The notes beneath the pieces were generated by a model. The model searched no databases and was not told where the DNA came from. It saw nothing but the letters and a program-made list of their open reading frames with translations. Below, piece by piece: positions 16,929 to 24,330 of a stretch of DNA of 64,000 nt. Source of the stretch: RUG11237 sp050874665. Lineage in GTDB: Bacteria > Bacillota > Clostridia > Lachnospirales > Lachnospiraceae. The translations under genes were made by a program, and so were the position numbers. The stretch lies in NCBI GenBank assembly GCA_050874665.1, contig JBNMLC010000010.1, positions 1 through 64,000 of the forward strand, written 5' to 3'. Numbering within the stretch: position 1 is the first letter of the stretch; the number at the start of each line of letters is the position of its first letter.

Positions 16929-17023
16929 TCGTACGTCATTCATGGGCATCACCACTAATAGGAAGCCCATGAAATAATTTCATAAGCTCCCTATGGAAAA
17001 TAATAATAATAATGATGACGTAC
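16929..17023 (-). promoter_or_regulatory. Competing RNA structures of a leader-peptide attenuator
   Basis: On the minus strand GTACGTCAT (17023-17015, inside the leader peptide codons) pairs perfectly with ATGACGTAC (16939-16931), next to a 9-bp hairpin TTCATGGGC/GCCCATGAA (16973-16965 with 16947-16939). The second arm can instead pair with the 5' arm of the terminator (ATGAC with GTCAT at 16896-16892, plus CGA with TCG). A ribosome held on the His/Tyr codons would cover the first arm and free the second for antitermination. The pairings are seen; the mechanism is inferred. Confidence 0.6.
16936..16983 (-). CDS. Second small leader ORF, MKLFHGLPISGDAHE
   Basis: This 15-codon frame starts 7 bp after the first leader stop, with GGAG directly in that gap as a possible ribosome site (GGAGCTTATG). 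It spans the 9-bp hairpin of the leader RNA. Its translation would open that hairpin, so it could be a second control element or only structural RNA. There is no family evidence. Confidence 0.35.
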   Translation of the reverse strand: MKLFHGLPISGDAHE

Positions 17024-17038
17024 ATTTAACATTGACAT
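16991..17038 (-). CDS. Leader peptide MSMLNVRHHYYYYFP upstream of the epimerase
   Basis: A 15-codon frame has AAGGAG placed eight bases before its ATG and starts about 36 nt into the transcript. Eight of its last nine codons are two His, four Tyr, one Phe and one Pro, then TAG. The His and Tyr codons begin at the 3' end of RNA arm 1 of the attenuator. This is the design of amino-acid-sensing leader peptides such as HisL or PheL, here apparently tuned to tyrosine (with histidine and phenylalanine). The gene it controls is an epimerase, not an obvious amino-acid gene. Confidence 0.62.
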   Translation of the reverse strand: MSMLNVRHHYYYYFP

Positions 17039-17078
17039 TTTTCTTTCTCCTTCTCTTTTTAGTACTATTATGGTACTT

Positions 17079-17107
17079 ACTATAAGCAATCCTGTCGAAA
17101 TTGTCAA
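17079..17107 (-). promoter_or_regulatory. Sigma-A promoter of the epimerase leader
   Basis: On the minus strand TTGACA (17107-17102), 17 bp, TATAGT (17084-17079). Right at the start point an AGTAC...GTACT inverted repeat (17077-17061) could form a short 5' stem or an operator. Confidence 0.82.
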
Positions 17108-17160
17108 GCCCTTTTTCTATCAGCTCACACTAAGCTGTTGTGTTTTCACTTTATTTTCAC

Positions 17161-18108
17161 TTACAGTCCATACCCTTTCAAATCCTCTATCAGTTGCTCC
17201 GTTCTCAATTTTGCCCCTTCTGTAGTAAGGTGTAAAAAGGAATTATAAAAATACTCATAATCAAAAAAATAATCTCTATAGTCTGATATAACCGGACAAT
17301 CCAATCGTTGTGCTAATTCTTCCTGAAAGAGCACAAACTCTTTTTCTGGCGGAGTGTATTTCCCTTTTCCAATCGGATAACCTGCTACCACCATAGTAGC
17401 TCCCCTCTCCGTCAAGTAATCGTTTAATTCATTTAGACGATTTATGCATGTATCATTGATTTCCGGCAAAGACTGTTCTTTAAACTCAAATGTACCCTGC
17501 TCTCTTGGATATGCCACATCTCCATATTTATTGAACGCACTCCTAGAATAACACGCATCTGTTTCTGCATTATAGTTTTTTGCCGCTTCCTTGCTAATTA
17601 ATCCAAGTCCCCAAATCACAGAAGCCTTTTTCATATAAGTAGGAAGTCCCATGCACATAGAAGTAATATCCTGTTTGTTCACCAGCCTCCAAAGCTCTGT
17701 ATGATTTTCCAACGTAATCCATGCCAGTTCTATATCGTCTATTTTTCCATCATCTGCAAAAGTATGATGGCAAATTACATAAATGTCACCTTTTTGTACA
17801 TTTATTTTAGCCATATTTTCATGAAAAGCATTATCAAGCCCTCCATGCAGTCCCATATTTACTACAGGCATTCCAAAAGCTTCTTCTATCAGCTCTGATT
17901 GAAATCCAAAGGATACATTCGAATTTCCAATCAGCACAATTTTCGGTTCTTCTATACTCTTTAAACGCTGTGTTTTATCTAAAAGGGACGCATTATAGCC
18001 TTCTGAATACTGTGGTGCTATCTTTACAAAAAACACACCTGTCATTGGTATAAGAATCATTGCCATAATGAGCAGAAATATAATGACATTTTTTATAAAC
18101 TTTCTCAT
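17161..18108 (-). CDS. SGNH-hydrolase-like exported protein
   Basis: This 315-residue protein has an N-terminal membrane anchor (IIFLLIMAMILIPMTGVFF). Residues near 58 read VLIGNSNVSFGF, a GxS block like that of SGNH esterases and DltD/AlgX-type acyl transfer proteins. Near the C-terminus NSFLHLTTEGAKLRTEQL offers the matching His. The gene follows an MBOAT acyltransferase by 16 bp. Such pairs acylate exported polysaccharides or teichoic acids: the MBOAT moves the acyl group across the membrane and the SGNH partner hands it on. The polymer here is unknown. Confidence 0.72.
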   Translation of the reverse strand: MRKFIKNVIIFLLIMAMILIPMTGVFFVKIAPQYSEGYNASLLDKTQRLKSIEEPKIVLIGNSNVSFGFQSELIEEAFGMPVVNMGLHGGLDNAFHENMAKINVQKGDIYVICHHTFADDGKIDDIELAWITLENHTELWRLVNKQDITSMCMGLPTYMKKASVIWGLGLISKEAAKNYNAETDACYSRSAFNKYGDVAYPREQGTFEFKEQSLPEINDTCINRLNELNDYLTERGATMVVAGYPIGKGKYTPPEKEFVLFQEELAQRLDCPVISDYRDYFFDYEYFYNSFLHLTTEGAKLRTEQLIEDLKGYGL

Positions 18109-18124
18109 TGCCAGCCTCCCTTTC

Positions 18125-19573
18125 TTAAAATTGAAAATAAATAAATTCTTGTCCTGATGTTATTGGAATATTAAATATCAAGAATAAAATAAACAATACA
18201 TAAATGCACCAGCGAATTACTTTTTTTCTCTCTCCAACCCACACAAGCACATCTTTTTTTAAAGAAATATAATCATATACAGCTAAAAGGGCTATACTCA
18301 CTGTTAGTCCTAATAATGTCAGTTTATCCATTCCAAGATATACATCAATCTGACTGACATACTGCATAGGATTTCCTATTCCATCGAACATATGAGCAAG
18401 TACATAAAAAGCATCGCTAAGTGTTTCTGCCCGGAAGAATATCCATGCAAAAGAAGCAAAACAAAAGGTCAAAAACACAAAAATCCACCATTTCAATCCT
18501 CTTTTTTCTTCTTTTACTGCTCTTTTCTTCTTAAATAAAAGATTCTGCAATGCCTGAGCAATCCCATGAATCCCTCCCCATATAACATACGTCCAATTTG
18601 CCCCATGCCACAAACCACTTCCAAGAAATGTCACTAAAACATTAAACGTATTTCTCGCTTTGCTGACACGGTTTCCTCCTAATGGAATATACAAATAATC
18701 CCGAAACCAGCTTGTCAGTGAAATATGCCATCTTGCCCAGAAATCTCTTACCGAGACAGCAAAGTAAGGACTGTTAAAATTCTGCATCAAGTCAATGCCA
18801 AATAGTTTTGCCGTTCCAATCGCAATATCTGAATATCCCGAGAAATCACAATAAATCTGTATTGAAAACAATAATGAGGCTGCTAACAGCGGGAACCCAT
18901 GAAATACGTGAAGCGAGTCATATACTGTGTCTACAGACGTTGCCAATGTATCGGCAATCACCATTTTCTTAAAAAATCCCCATGCCATTAACCGCATTCC
19001 ACAAGCTGCCTTATCGTAATCAAACTTATGTTCTTCTACGATCTGGGGCATTAAATTCTTAGTTCGCTCAATCGGCCCTGCCACAAGCTGCGGAAAAAAT
19101 GAAATAAACGTGGCATATTTTCCAAAATTCTTTTCTGCTTTCACCTCTCCCCGATATACGTCTATCACATATCCAAGTGTCTGGAATGTGTAAAAAGATA
19201 TCCCCACCGGAAGTAAAAGATGCAATGTAACGGGATGAATCTTTATGGAAAATAGATTCAATACATTTGCGATGCTTTCACTGGCAAAATTAAAATATTT
19301 AAAAAAGAACAGGCAGCCTAAGCTTGCTACCATCGTAGATACCATAAGAATTTTTTTCTTTTTTGCTCCCTCTGCCCGTTCTAGTGCAAGGGCGCAGGCA
19401 TAGGAAATAAATGTGGTAAACAAAATCAGAATCACATATTTTACATTCCAACTCATATAGAAATAATAACTCGAAACCAGCAGGATTACCCACCTTACTT
19501 TATGAGGAACTGCCCAGTAAATCAAAAATACAATAGGCAGAAAAATCGCAAATGATAAGGAATTAAAAAGCAT
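18125..19573 (-). CDS. MBOAT family membrane O-acyltransferase (AlgI-like)
   Basis: This polytopic protein of about 482 residues is in the AlgI/DltB branch. Visible are FFPQLVAGPIERTKNLMPQ, ISLTSWFRDYLYIPLGGNR and the catalytic His in GSGLWHGANWTYVIWGG. Roughly ten hydrophobic segments are present. The frame is open to 19600, but ATG 19573 has GGAGAG upstream and gives the usual MLFNSLSF start. It would transfer acyl groups to a polymer outside the membrane together with the downstream SGNH-like protein. Confidence 0.92.
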   Translation of the reverse strand: MLFNSLSFAIFLPIVFLIYWAVPHKVRWVILLVSSYYFYMSWNVKYVILILFTTFISYACALALERAEGAKKKKILMVSTMVASLGCLFFFKYFNFASESIANVLNLFSIKIHPVTLHLLLPVGISFYTFQTLGYVIDVYRGEVKAEKNFGKYATFISFFPQLVAGPIERTKNLMPQIVEEHKFDYDKAACGMRLMAWGFFKKMVIADTLATSVDTVYDSLHVFHGFPLLAASLLFSIQIYCDFSGYSDIAIGTAKLFGIDLMQNFNSPYFAVSVRDFWARWHISLTSWFRDYLYIPLGGNRVSKARNTFNVLVTFLGSGLWHGANWTYVIWGGIHGIAQALQNLLFKKKRAVKEEKRGLKWWIFVFLTFCFASFAWIFFRAETLSDAFYVLAHMFDGIGNPMQYVSQIDVYLGMDKLTLLGLTVSIALLAVYDYISLKKDVLVWVGERKKVIRWCIYVLFILFLIFNIPITSGQEFIYFQF

Positions 19574-19606
19574 AATTTCTCTCCAATCTATAATTTTCAT
19601 ATACGC

Positions 19607-19645
19607 AAAACAATAGAAAGCCCACCAGGAACTTTCTATTGTTTT
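19607..19645 (-). terminator. Terminator of the rnf-apbE operon
   Basis: A perfect 14-bp stem (AAAACAATAGAAAG with CTTTCTATTGTTTT, 11-base loop) ends in TTTTG on the minus strand, 59 bp after the apbE stop. A TATAAT at 19653-19648 just upstream may be the -10 box of the MBOAT gene, so promoter and terminator appear to overlap. Confidence 0.78.
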
Positions 19646-19703
19646 AGATTATAACATATCCGTATTAATTTTTCTACTGCAAATCTTGTATTATTAGACC
19701 TAT

Positions 19704-20693
19704 TCAGCCCATTGGAAGCATTTCAGCACCTTTACTTTCTATCACGCTGCCGTCTCTTTTTATAAATACAGCCTCTATTCCATCTATATTTTCAATTAAT
19801 TCCATTCCCTTTTCGCTTCCTAAAAGCACACAAGAGGTACTCAGTGCGTCTGCCATAGTGGAGGAGTCTCCGATAATAGTAACTGCTTCTAAATCACTTT
19901 CTGAAGGTGCACCCGTTGTTTTGTCAATAATATGATGATAGATTTTTCCGTCATACTCAAAGTATCTTTCGTATATTCCCGAAGATACCACCGTTTTATC
20001 TTTTACTTTTACACTTCCAATCACTGTGTTTCTGTCAGCAAAAGGCTTTTGTATTCCAACATTCCATGCATTACCATTTTTCTTACTGCCGATTACCTTA
20101 ATATTTCCGCCCAAATCAATCATAGCTGACTTTATGCCATGAGAAAGCATTAATTCTTCTAATTTATCTGCTATAAATCCCTTCGCAATTCCTCCCAGAT
20201 CAATCTGTGCCTTCGTATCTTGTAAACGAACTCTATTACCATCTATCTCTAACAGTTGGTAATTGACATGGCTCTTTGCTTCTTCTATTTCATTTTGCGA
20301 TGGTATTTCTCCATCATTATCATTCACATGCCAAACTTGTGTTAGTGGTGCAATAGTAACATCGAACATTCCATCTGTAAGTTCGGAATATCTAACTGAT
20401 TCCTGCAAAAGCTCTGCAGTTTCTTGTGACACTTCTATCCATTCACCGTTTGCATGATTAACATTCCATATATCGCTGCCTTCTACCGTCTTACTCAACA
20501 TATTCTCATAGTTATCACAAAGAGCCAGGCAGTCTTCCATGACTGCCTTATCATTGGTATCGTATATATTGATTGTAATTATAGTATCAAAGAAAAGCTT
20601 TTGTTCACTATAATCTTTTTTTATACTGCATCCTGAAAGAATGCAGACGGCAATGGAAAAAATAATCATCACTTTCATATATATTTTTTTCAT
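19704..20693 (-). CDS. apbE: FAD:protein FMN transferase
   Basis: This 329-residue lipoprotein has a signal peptide ending in the lipobox LSGCS and works outside the membrane. ApbE attaches FMN covalently to threonine in target proteins. Family motifs are DGMFDVTIAPL, QIDLGGIAKGFIADKL, SAMIDLGGNI and the Mg-site region TIIGDSSTMADALSTSC. It is the last gene of the rnf operon, 15 bp after rnfB, so its targets are almost surely RnfG and RnfD, both with flavinylation motifs. Confidence 0.93.
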   Translation of the reverse strand: MKKIYMKVMIIFSIAVCILSGCSIKKDYSEQKLFFDTIITINIYDTNDKAVMEDCLALCDNYENMLSKTVEGSDIWNVNHANGEWIEVSQETAELLQESVRYSELTDGMFDVTIAPLTQVWHVNDNDGEIPSQNEIEEAKSHVNYQLLEIDGNRVRLQDTKAQIDLGGIAKGFIADKLEELMLSHGIKSAMIDLGGNIKVIGSKKNGNAWNVGIQKPFADRNTVIGSVKVKDKTVVSSGIYERYFEYDGKIYHHIIDKTTGAPSESDLEAVTIIGDSSTMADALSTSCVLLGSEKGMELIENIDGIEAVFIKRDGSVIESKGAEMLPMG

Positions 20694-20708
20694 TTTTTAT
20701 TTACCCGA

Positions 20709-21500
20709 CTATAAAATAATCTTTACCGGACACTTTTCTGCACATTTACCGCAGTTTGTACATTTTTCCGGATTAATATGTGCCACATTATCGGTTACGG
20801 TAATTGCTCCAAATTCACATACTTTTTCACACATCTTACAGCCGATACAACCTACCTGACAGCCTTTTTTTACTTCTACACCTCTGTCCTTTGAACTACA
20901 TTGTACCAGATGATTTGTTGTTTTCGGTACCAGCTCTATCAGATTCTTTGGACATTCTGCAATACACTTCTTACATGCTTTACATTTTTCAGAATCTACT
21001 TTCGCTACTCCGTCCACAATATGAATTGCATCAAATGGACACACCTTTACACAAGAGCCAAATCCAAGACAGCCATAATTACATGTTTTAGGGCCACCGT
21101 TAGGCACAAAGCTGAGCATTTTACAGTCCTCTATACCGTAATACTCATAATCTGTTTTGGTCTTATCACAGCTTCCTGCACATTTTACAAAAGCTGTCAT
21201 AGGCTTTCCTTCTCCTGCTGCCACTCCCATGATTTCACCAATTTTTTTAGCACAAGCATCTCCGCCTACCGGACACCCTGTTACTTCTGCCTCACCTTTT
21301 ACGATTGCTGCAGCAAGCCCATCACAGCCTGCATATCCACAGCCACCACAATTGTTTCCCGGCAGTTCGGCTCTTACCGCTATTTCTCTCTCATCTACTT
21401 CTACTTTGAATTTTTCACCTGCCACGCCAAGGAAAAGTCCAAGTATAAGTCCAATCACTGCAACAATCACTGCTGCCATAATAATTCCGGTTATATTCAT
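20709..21500 (-). CDS. rnfB: Rnf complex subunit B (iron-sulfur electron input)
   Basis: This 263-residue subunit has one N-terminal membrane helix. The NNCGGCGYAGCDG motif binds the first 4Fe-4S cluster, followed by ferredoxin-type motifs (CLGFGSCVKVCP, CKACKKCIAECP, CIGCKMCEKVC, CTNCGKCAEKCP). RnfB is thought to take electrons from reduced ferredoxin and pass them into the membrane complex. It is the last structural rnf gene. AGGAGGGTGCGAGT precedes the ATG. Confidence 0.96.
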   Translation of the reverse strand: MNITGIIMAAVIVAVIGLILGLFLGVAGEKFKVEVDEREIAVRAELPGNNCGGCGYAGCDGLAAAIVKGEAEVTGCPVGGDACAKKIGEIMGVAAGEGKPMTAFVKCAGSCDKTKTDYEYYGIEDCKMLSFVPNGGPKTCNYGCLGFGSCVKVCPFDAIHIVDGVAKVDSEKCKACKKCIAECPKNLIELVPKTTNHLVQCSSKDRGVEVKKGCQVGCIGCKMCEKVCEFGAITVTDNVAHINPEKCTNCGKCAEKCPVKIIL

Positions 21501-21512
21501 ACTCGCACCCTC

Positions 21513-22088
21513 CTATATTAGTCCTGAAAATCCAAAGAATGCAATCGCCATAAGACCTGCTGTCACAAGAACAATCGGCATACCTTGAAATGATTTTGGC
21601 ACATCATTATACTCCATACGTTCTCTTAAACCCGCAAGAATCACAATAGAAATTGTGAATCCTACCGCTGTCGCAAATCCATTTACAACGCCTTCTACAA
21701 AATTATATTCTTTCTGTACATTTGTAATTGCCACACCCAATACTGCACAGTTTGTAGTAATCAATGGAAGGTACACTCCCAAAGACTGGTATAACGCAGG
21801 CATGGATTTTTTCAAAAACATTTCTACAAACTGAACCAATGCCGCAATTACAAGAATAAATACAATAGTTTTTAAATAAGTAAGTCCTGCTTTTTCTAAA
21901 ACAAATGTATAAATCAGACTTGTAACCGCAGAAGAAATTGTCAAAACGAAGATAATTGCTCCACCCATACCAGCGGCTGTATCAATCTTTTTCGATACCC
22001 CAAGGAATGGACAAAGTCCAAGAAATTGACTTAATACCACATTATTTACCAATGCAGATCCAATTGCTATTAAAATTAATTCTGTCAT
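21513..22088 (-). CDS. rnfA: Rnf complex subunit A (membrane)
   Basis: This 191-residue subunit has six predicted membrane helices, starting with the family signature around residues 14-30 (NNVVLSQFLGLCPFLGVSKK). RnfA and RnfE form the membrane core and together hold an iron-sulfur cluster with Cys such as that in LGLCPFLG. Its ATG lies directly against the rnfE stop, so translation is probably coupled. Confidence 0.96.
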   Translation of the reverse strand: MTELILIAIGSALVNNVVLSQFLGLCPFLGVSKKIDTAAGMGGAIIFVLTISSAVTSLIYTFVLEKAGLTYLKTIVFILVIAALVQFVEMFLKKSMPALYQSLGVYLPLITTNCAVLGVAITNVQKEYNFVEGVVNGFATAVGFTISIVILAGLRERMEYNDVPKSFQGMPIVLVTAGLMAIAFFGFSGLI

Positions 22089-22772
22089 TTACTTTGCCTC
22101 CCCTTCTATTTTTCCTGTACACCCTGTATTCTGACATGACATACAACCCTCGCTGCATCGGCTGACAGGTGCTTTTGTGCCTTTTTTATTTCTTACCTGA
22201 TTCTGTATTGCTGTTAAACCCGCAAGAACAAAGAAAGCTCCAGGTGCCAGAATAAAAATGGTAATTCCTTCATAGGCAGAAGGGAGAATCTGGGCGCCAA
22301 AAATCTGACCTGCACCAAGAAGTTCCCGCACAATACCGATACATGTAAGTCCTAATGTAAATCCAAGCCCCATACCAAGTCCATCAAAAATAGATTCTAT
22401 TGGACCATTCTTCGATGCATACGATTCCGCACGTCCTAAAATAATACAGTTAACAACGATTAATGGAATATAAATACCAAGTGCTGAGTAAAGACCCGGT
22501 ATATATCCTTCCAGTAACAGCTCTACTAAAGTAACAAAGCTTGCAATAATGACAATGTATGCCGGAATTCTGACTTTATCCGGAATCACCTTACGCAGTA
22601 AGGAAATAATAAGATTCGACATAACCAATACCACAGTCGTAGTAAGTCCCATACCAAGTCCGTTCATGGCAGATGTAGTAACCGCCAAAGTAGGACACAT
22701 ACCAAGCATCAAAACAAAGGTCGGGTTTTCTTTGATCAAACCATTAAATAAACGTTCCATATATTTATTCAT
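22089..22772 (-). CDS. rnfE: Rnf complex subunit E (membrane), with Cys-rich tail
   Basis: This 227-residue membrane subunit is homologous to RnfA, with NPTFVLMLGMCPTLAVTTSA near its start. AAAGGAGGCAACTAAA places the start at 22772 and not at the longer frame's 22817. Odd feature: after the last helix the protein has a tail of about 30 residues with the pattern C-x3-C-x2-C-x4-C (CSEGCMSCQNTGC) that could bind metal. The core of the family lacks this. Confidence 0.94.
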   Translation of the reverse strand: MNKYMERLFNGLIKENPTFVLMLGMCPTLAVTTSAMNGLGMGLTTTVVLVMSNLIISLLRKVIPDKVRIPAYIVIIASFVTLVELLLEGYIPGLYSALGIYIPLIVVNCIILGRAESYASKNGPIESIFDGLGMGLGFTLGLTCIGIVRELLGAGQIFGAQILPSAYEGITIFILAPGAFFVLAGLTAIQNQVRNKKGTKAPVSRCSEGCMSCQNTGCTGKIEGEAK

Positions 22773-22773
22773 T

Positions 22774-23376
22774 TTAGTTGCCTCCTTTTGTTGCTTTAAA
22801 ATATTCGATGCCTGCATTTACTCCGTTAGTAACTGCATTTGTAGTAATGGTTGCCCCACTAATGGCATCAATTTGGTTCTCTGCTGTGGCACCTGTCTTA
22901 GTATATTCGAATTTATCCGTCTTTTTCCCAGCATACTGAGATTTAAATGCGTCTTCCGCAGCCTTCATACCAAGACCGGCTGTTTCACTGATTGAAAGCA
23001 TTTCAATTCCTGTTACGGTTCCGTCACTTAACATTCCCATAGTAAAGGAAATATCTCCACCATAACCTTCACTTGTCACAATAGTATATACATATCCAAT
23101 TTGCTTTCCCGAAGCATCCAGTGCTGCAACTGCACCTGTAACTTCCTGTGCGGAGTAGCCTGCGGCTGCCGGGATATCTGTTCCGTTCGTTCCCTCTATT
23201 TCAAGTTCTTCAAAACTAGCTGCATCTGAAAGTACTGTCTTATATGCCTCCTGCTTTGTCAGCTCTTCCTGCTTTGCAATAGGTTCTTTGGTAATTTCAT
23301 AGACGCCGCCAAGAGCTAAGCCGGAAATCATTGTAATAGCGGTTAATACAAGTGCATCTTTTACTATTTTATTCAT
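22774..23376 (-). CDS. rnfG: Rnf complex subunit G (covalent flavin)
   Basis: This 200-residue subunit has one N-terminal membrane helix and an extracellular FMN-binding domain. The flavinylation motif is in DAISGATITTNAV, where ApbE would attach FMN to the threonine of S-G-A-T. SISETAGLGMKA is also conserved. It overlaps the end of rnfD by eight bases, consistent with coupled translation. Confidence 0.95.
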   Translation of the reverse strand: MNKIVKDALVLTAITMISGLALGGVYEITKEPIAKQEELTKQEAYKTVLSDAASFEELEIEGTNGTDIPAAAGYSAQEVTGAVAALDASGKQIGYVYTIVTSEGYGGDISFTMGMLSDGTVTGIEMLSISETAGLGMKAAEDAFKSQYAGKKTDKFEYTKTGATAENQIDAISGATITTNAVTNGVNAGIEYFKATKGGN

Positions 23377-24313
23377 TTCCCCTTACCTCCTTTTTTTCTG
23401 GTCCAAATGGCTTCGGCATTGTTACTCTGTCAATCAAAGGAACCAACAGATTACCGAAAATAATTGCATAGGAAACACCTTCTGCCGAACCGCCAAATAA
23501 ACGGAAAATACCAGTCAACACACCCAGAATTATACCATATACTATCTGTCCCTTTGCAGTAATCGGTGAAGTAACGTAATCTGTTGCCATAAAGAAAGCT
23601 CCTAACATCAAACCGCCGCCTGCTAAATGTGCTACCACATAGGATAAGTCAAATCCATGTCCTCCGAAAATTATAATGAAAACAACGAAGGATAAGATAT
23701 AGCTTGCAGGTATCTTTAAGTCGATTACTCCCATAATAAGAAGAAATGCTGCCCCCATTAGCAGTGCAACAGCACTGGTTTCACCAATGGTTCCTGCTGT
23801 ACGACCCAAAACCATATCCAACAAATTAACACTCTCACCATTTTTTAATACTGCAAGTGGTGTTGCTGTAGAAATGCCATCATATGTAAAATCCGTCATT
23901 CTTCCAGTGAAAGAAATCAACAGAAAACATCTTGCAGCCAATGCCGGATTCATAAAATTCTGACCTAGACCACCAAAAATCTGTTTTACCACAACAATGG
24001 CAAAAATACTTCCCAATGCTCCCATCCACCATGCTGCTTTGGGTGGTAGATTTAATGCAAGCAAAAGCCCGGTTAGTGCCGCACTATAATCACCAATCGT
24101 TACTTTTTTATGCATTAATTTTTCATATATAAATTCTGTCAGCACTGCCGTTCCTGTACAAACTACCACGTTCATCAGTGCACTGACCCCAAAATTCCAG
24201 ATACCGACTGCCGTGGCAGGAAGTAACGCTATTATTACCATCAACATAATATTAGATGTTGTTATTTTACTTCTAATATGTGGTGATGATGAAACATGTT
24301 TTAAATCACTCAC
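23369..24313 (-). CDS. rnfD: Rnf complex subunit D (membrane, covalent flavin)
   Basis: This polytopic subunit of about 314 residues carries the flavin-attachment region STATPLAVLK near residue 160 and the conserved GGLGQNFMNPALAARCFLL. The GTG at 24313 is preferred because GAGGTGAATATT gives normal spacing and the protein then begins SDLKHVSSSPHIRSK, as in the family; 24322 is the alternative. It sits between rnfC and rnfG. Confidence 0.95.
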   Translation of the reverse strand: MSDLKHVSSSPHIRSKITTSNIMLMVIIALLPATAVGIWNFGVSALMNVVVCTGTAVLTEFIYEKLMHKKVTIGDYSAALTGLLLALNLPPKAAWWMGALGSIFAIVVVKQIFGGLGQNFMNPALAARCFLLISFTGRMTDFTYDGISTATPLAVLKNGESVNLLDMVLGRTAGTIGETSAVALLMGAAFLLIMGVIDLKIPASYILSFVVFIIIFGGHGFDLSYVVAHLAGGGLMLGAFFMATDYVTSPITAKGQIVYGIILGVLTGIFRLFGGSAEGVSYAIIFGNLLVPLIDRVTMPKPFGPEKKEVRGNE

Positions 24314-24330
24314 AATATTCACCTCTTCTT

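Noticed and set aside
20901..21521. 206-codon plus-strand frame opposite rnfB
   Set aside because: Antisense shadow of a clear rnfB; no ribosome site or recognisable domain.
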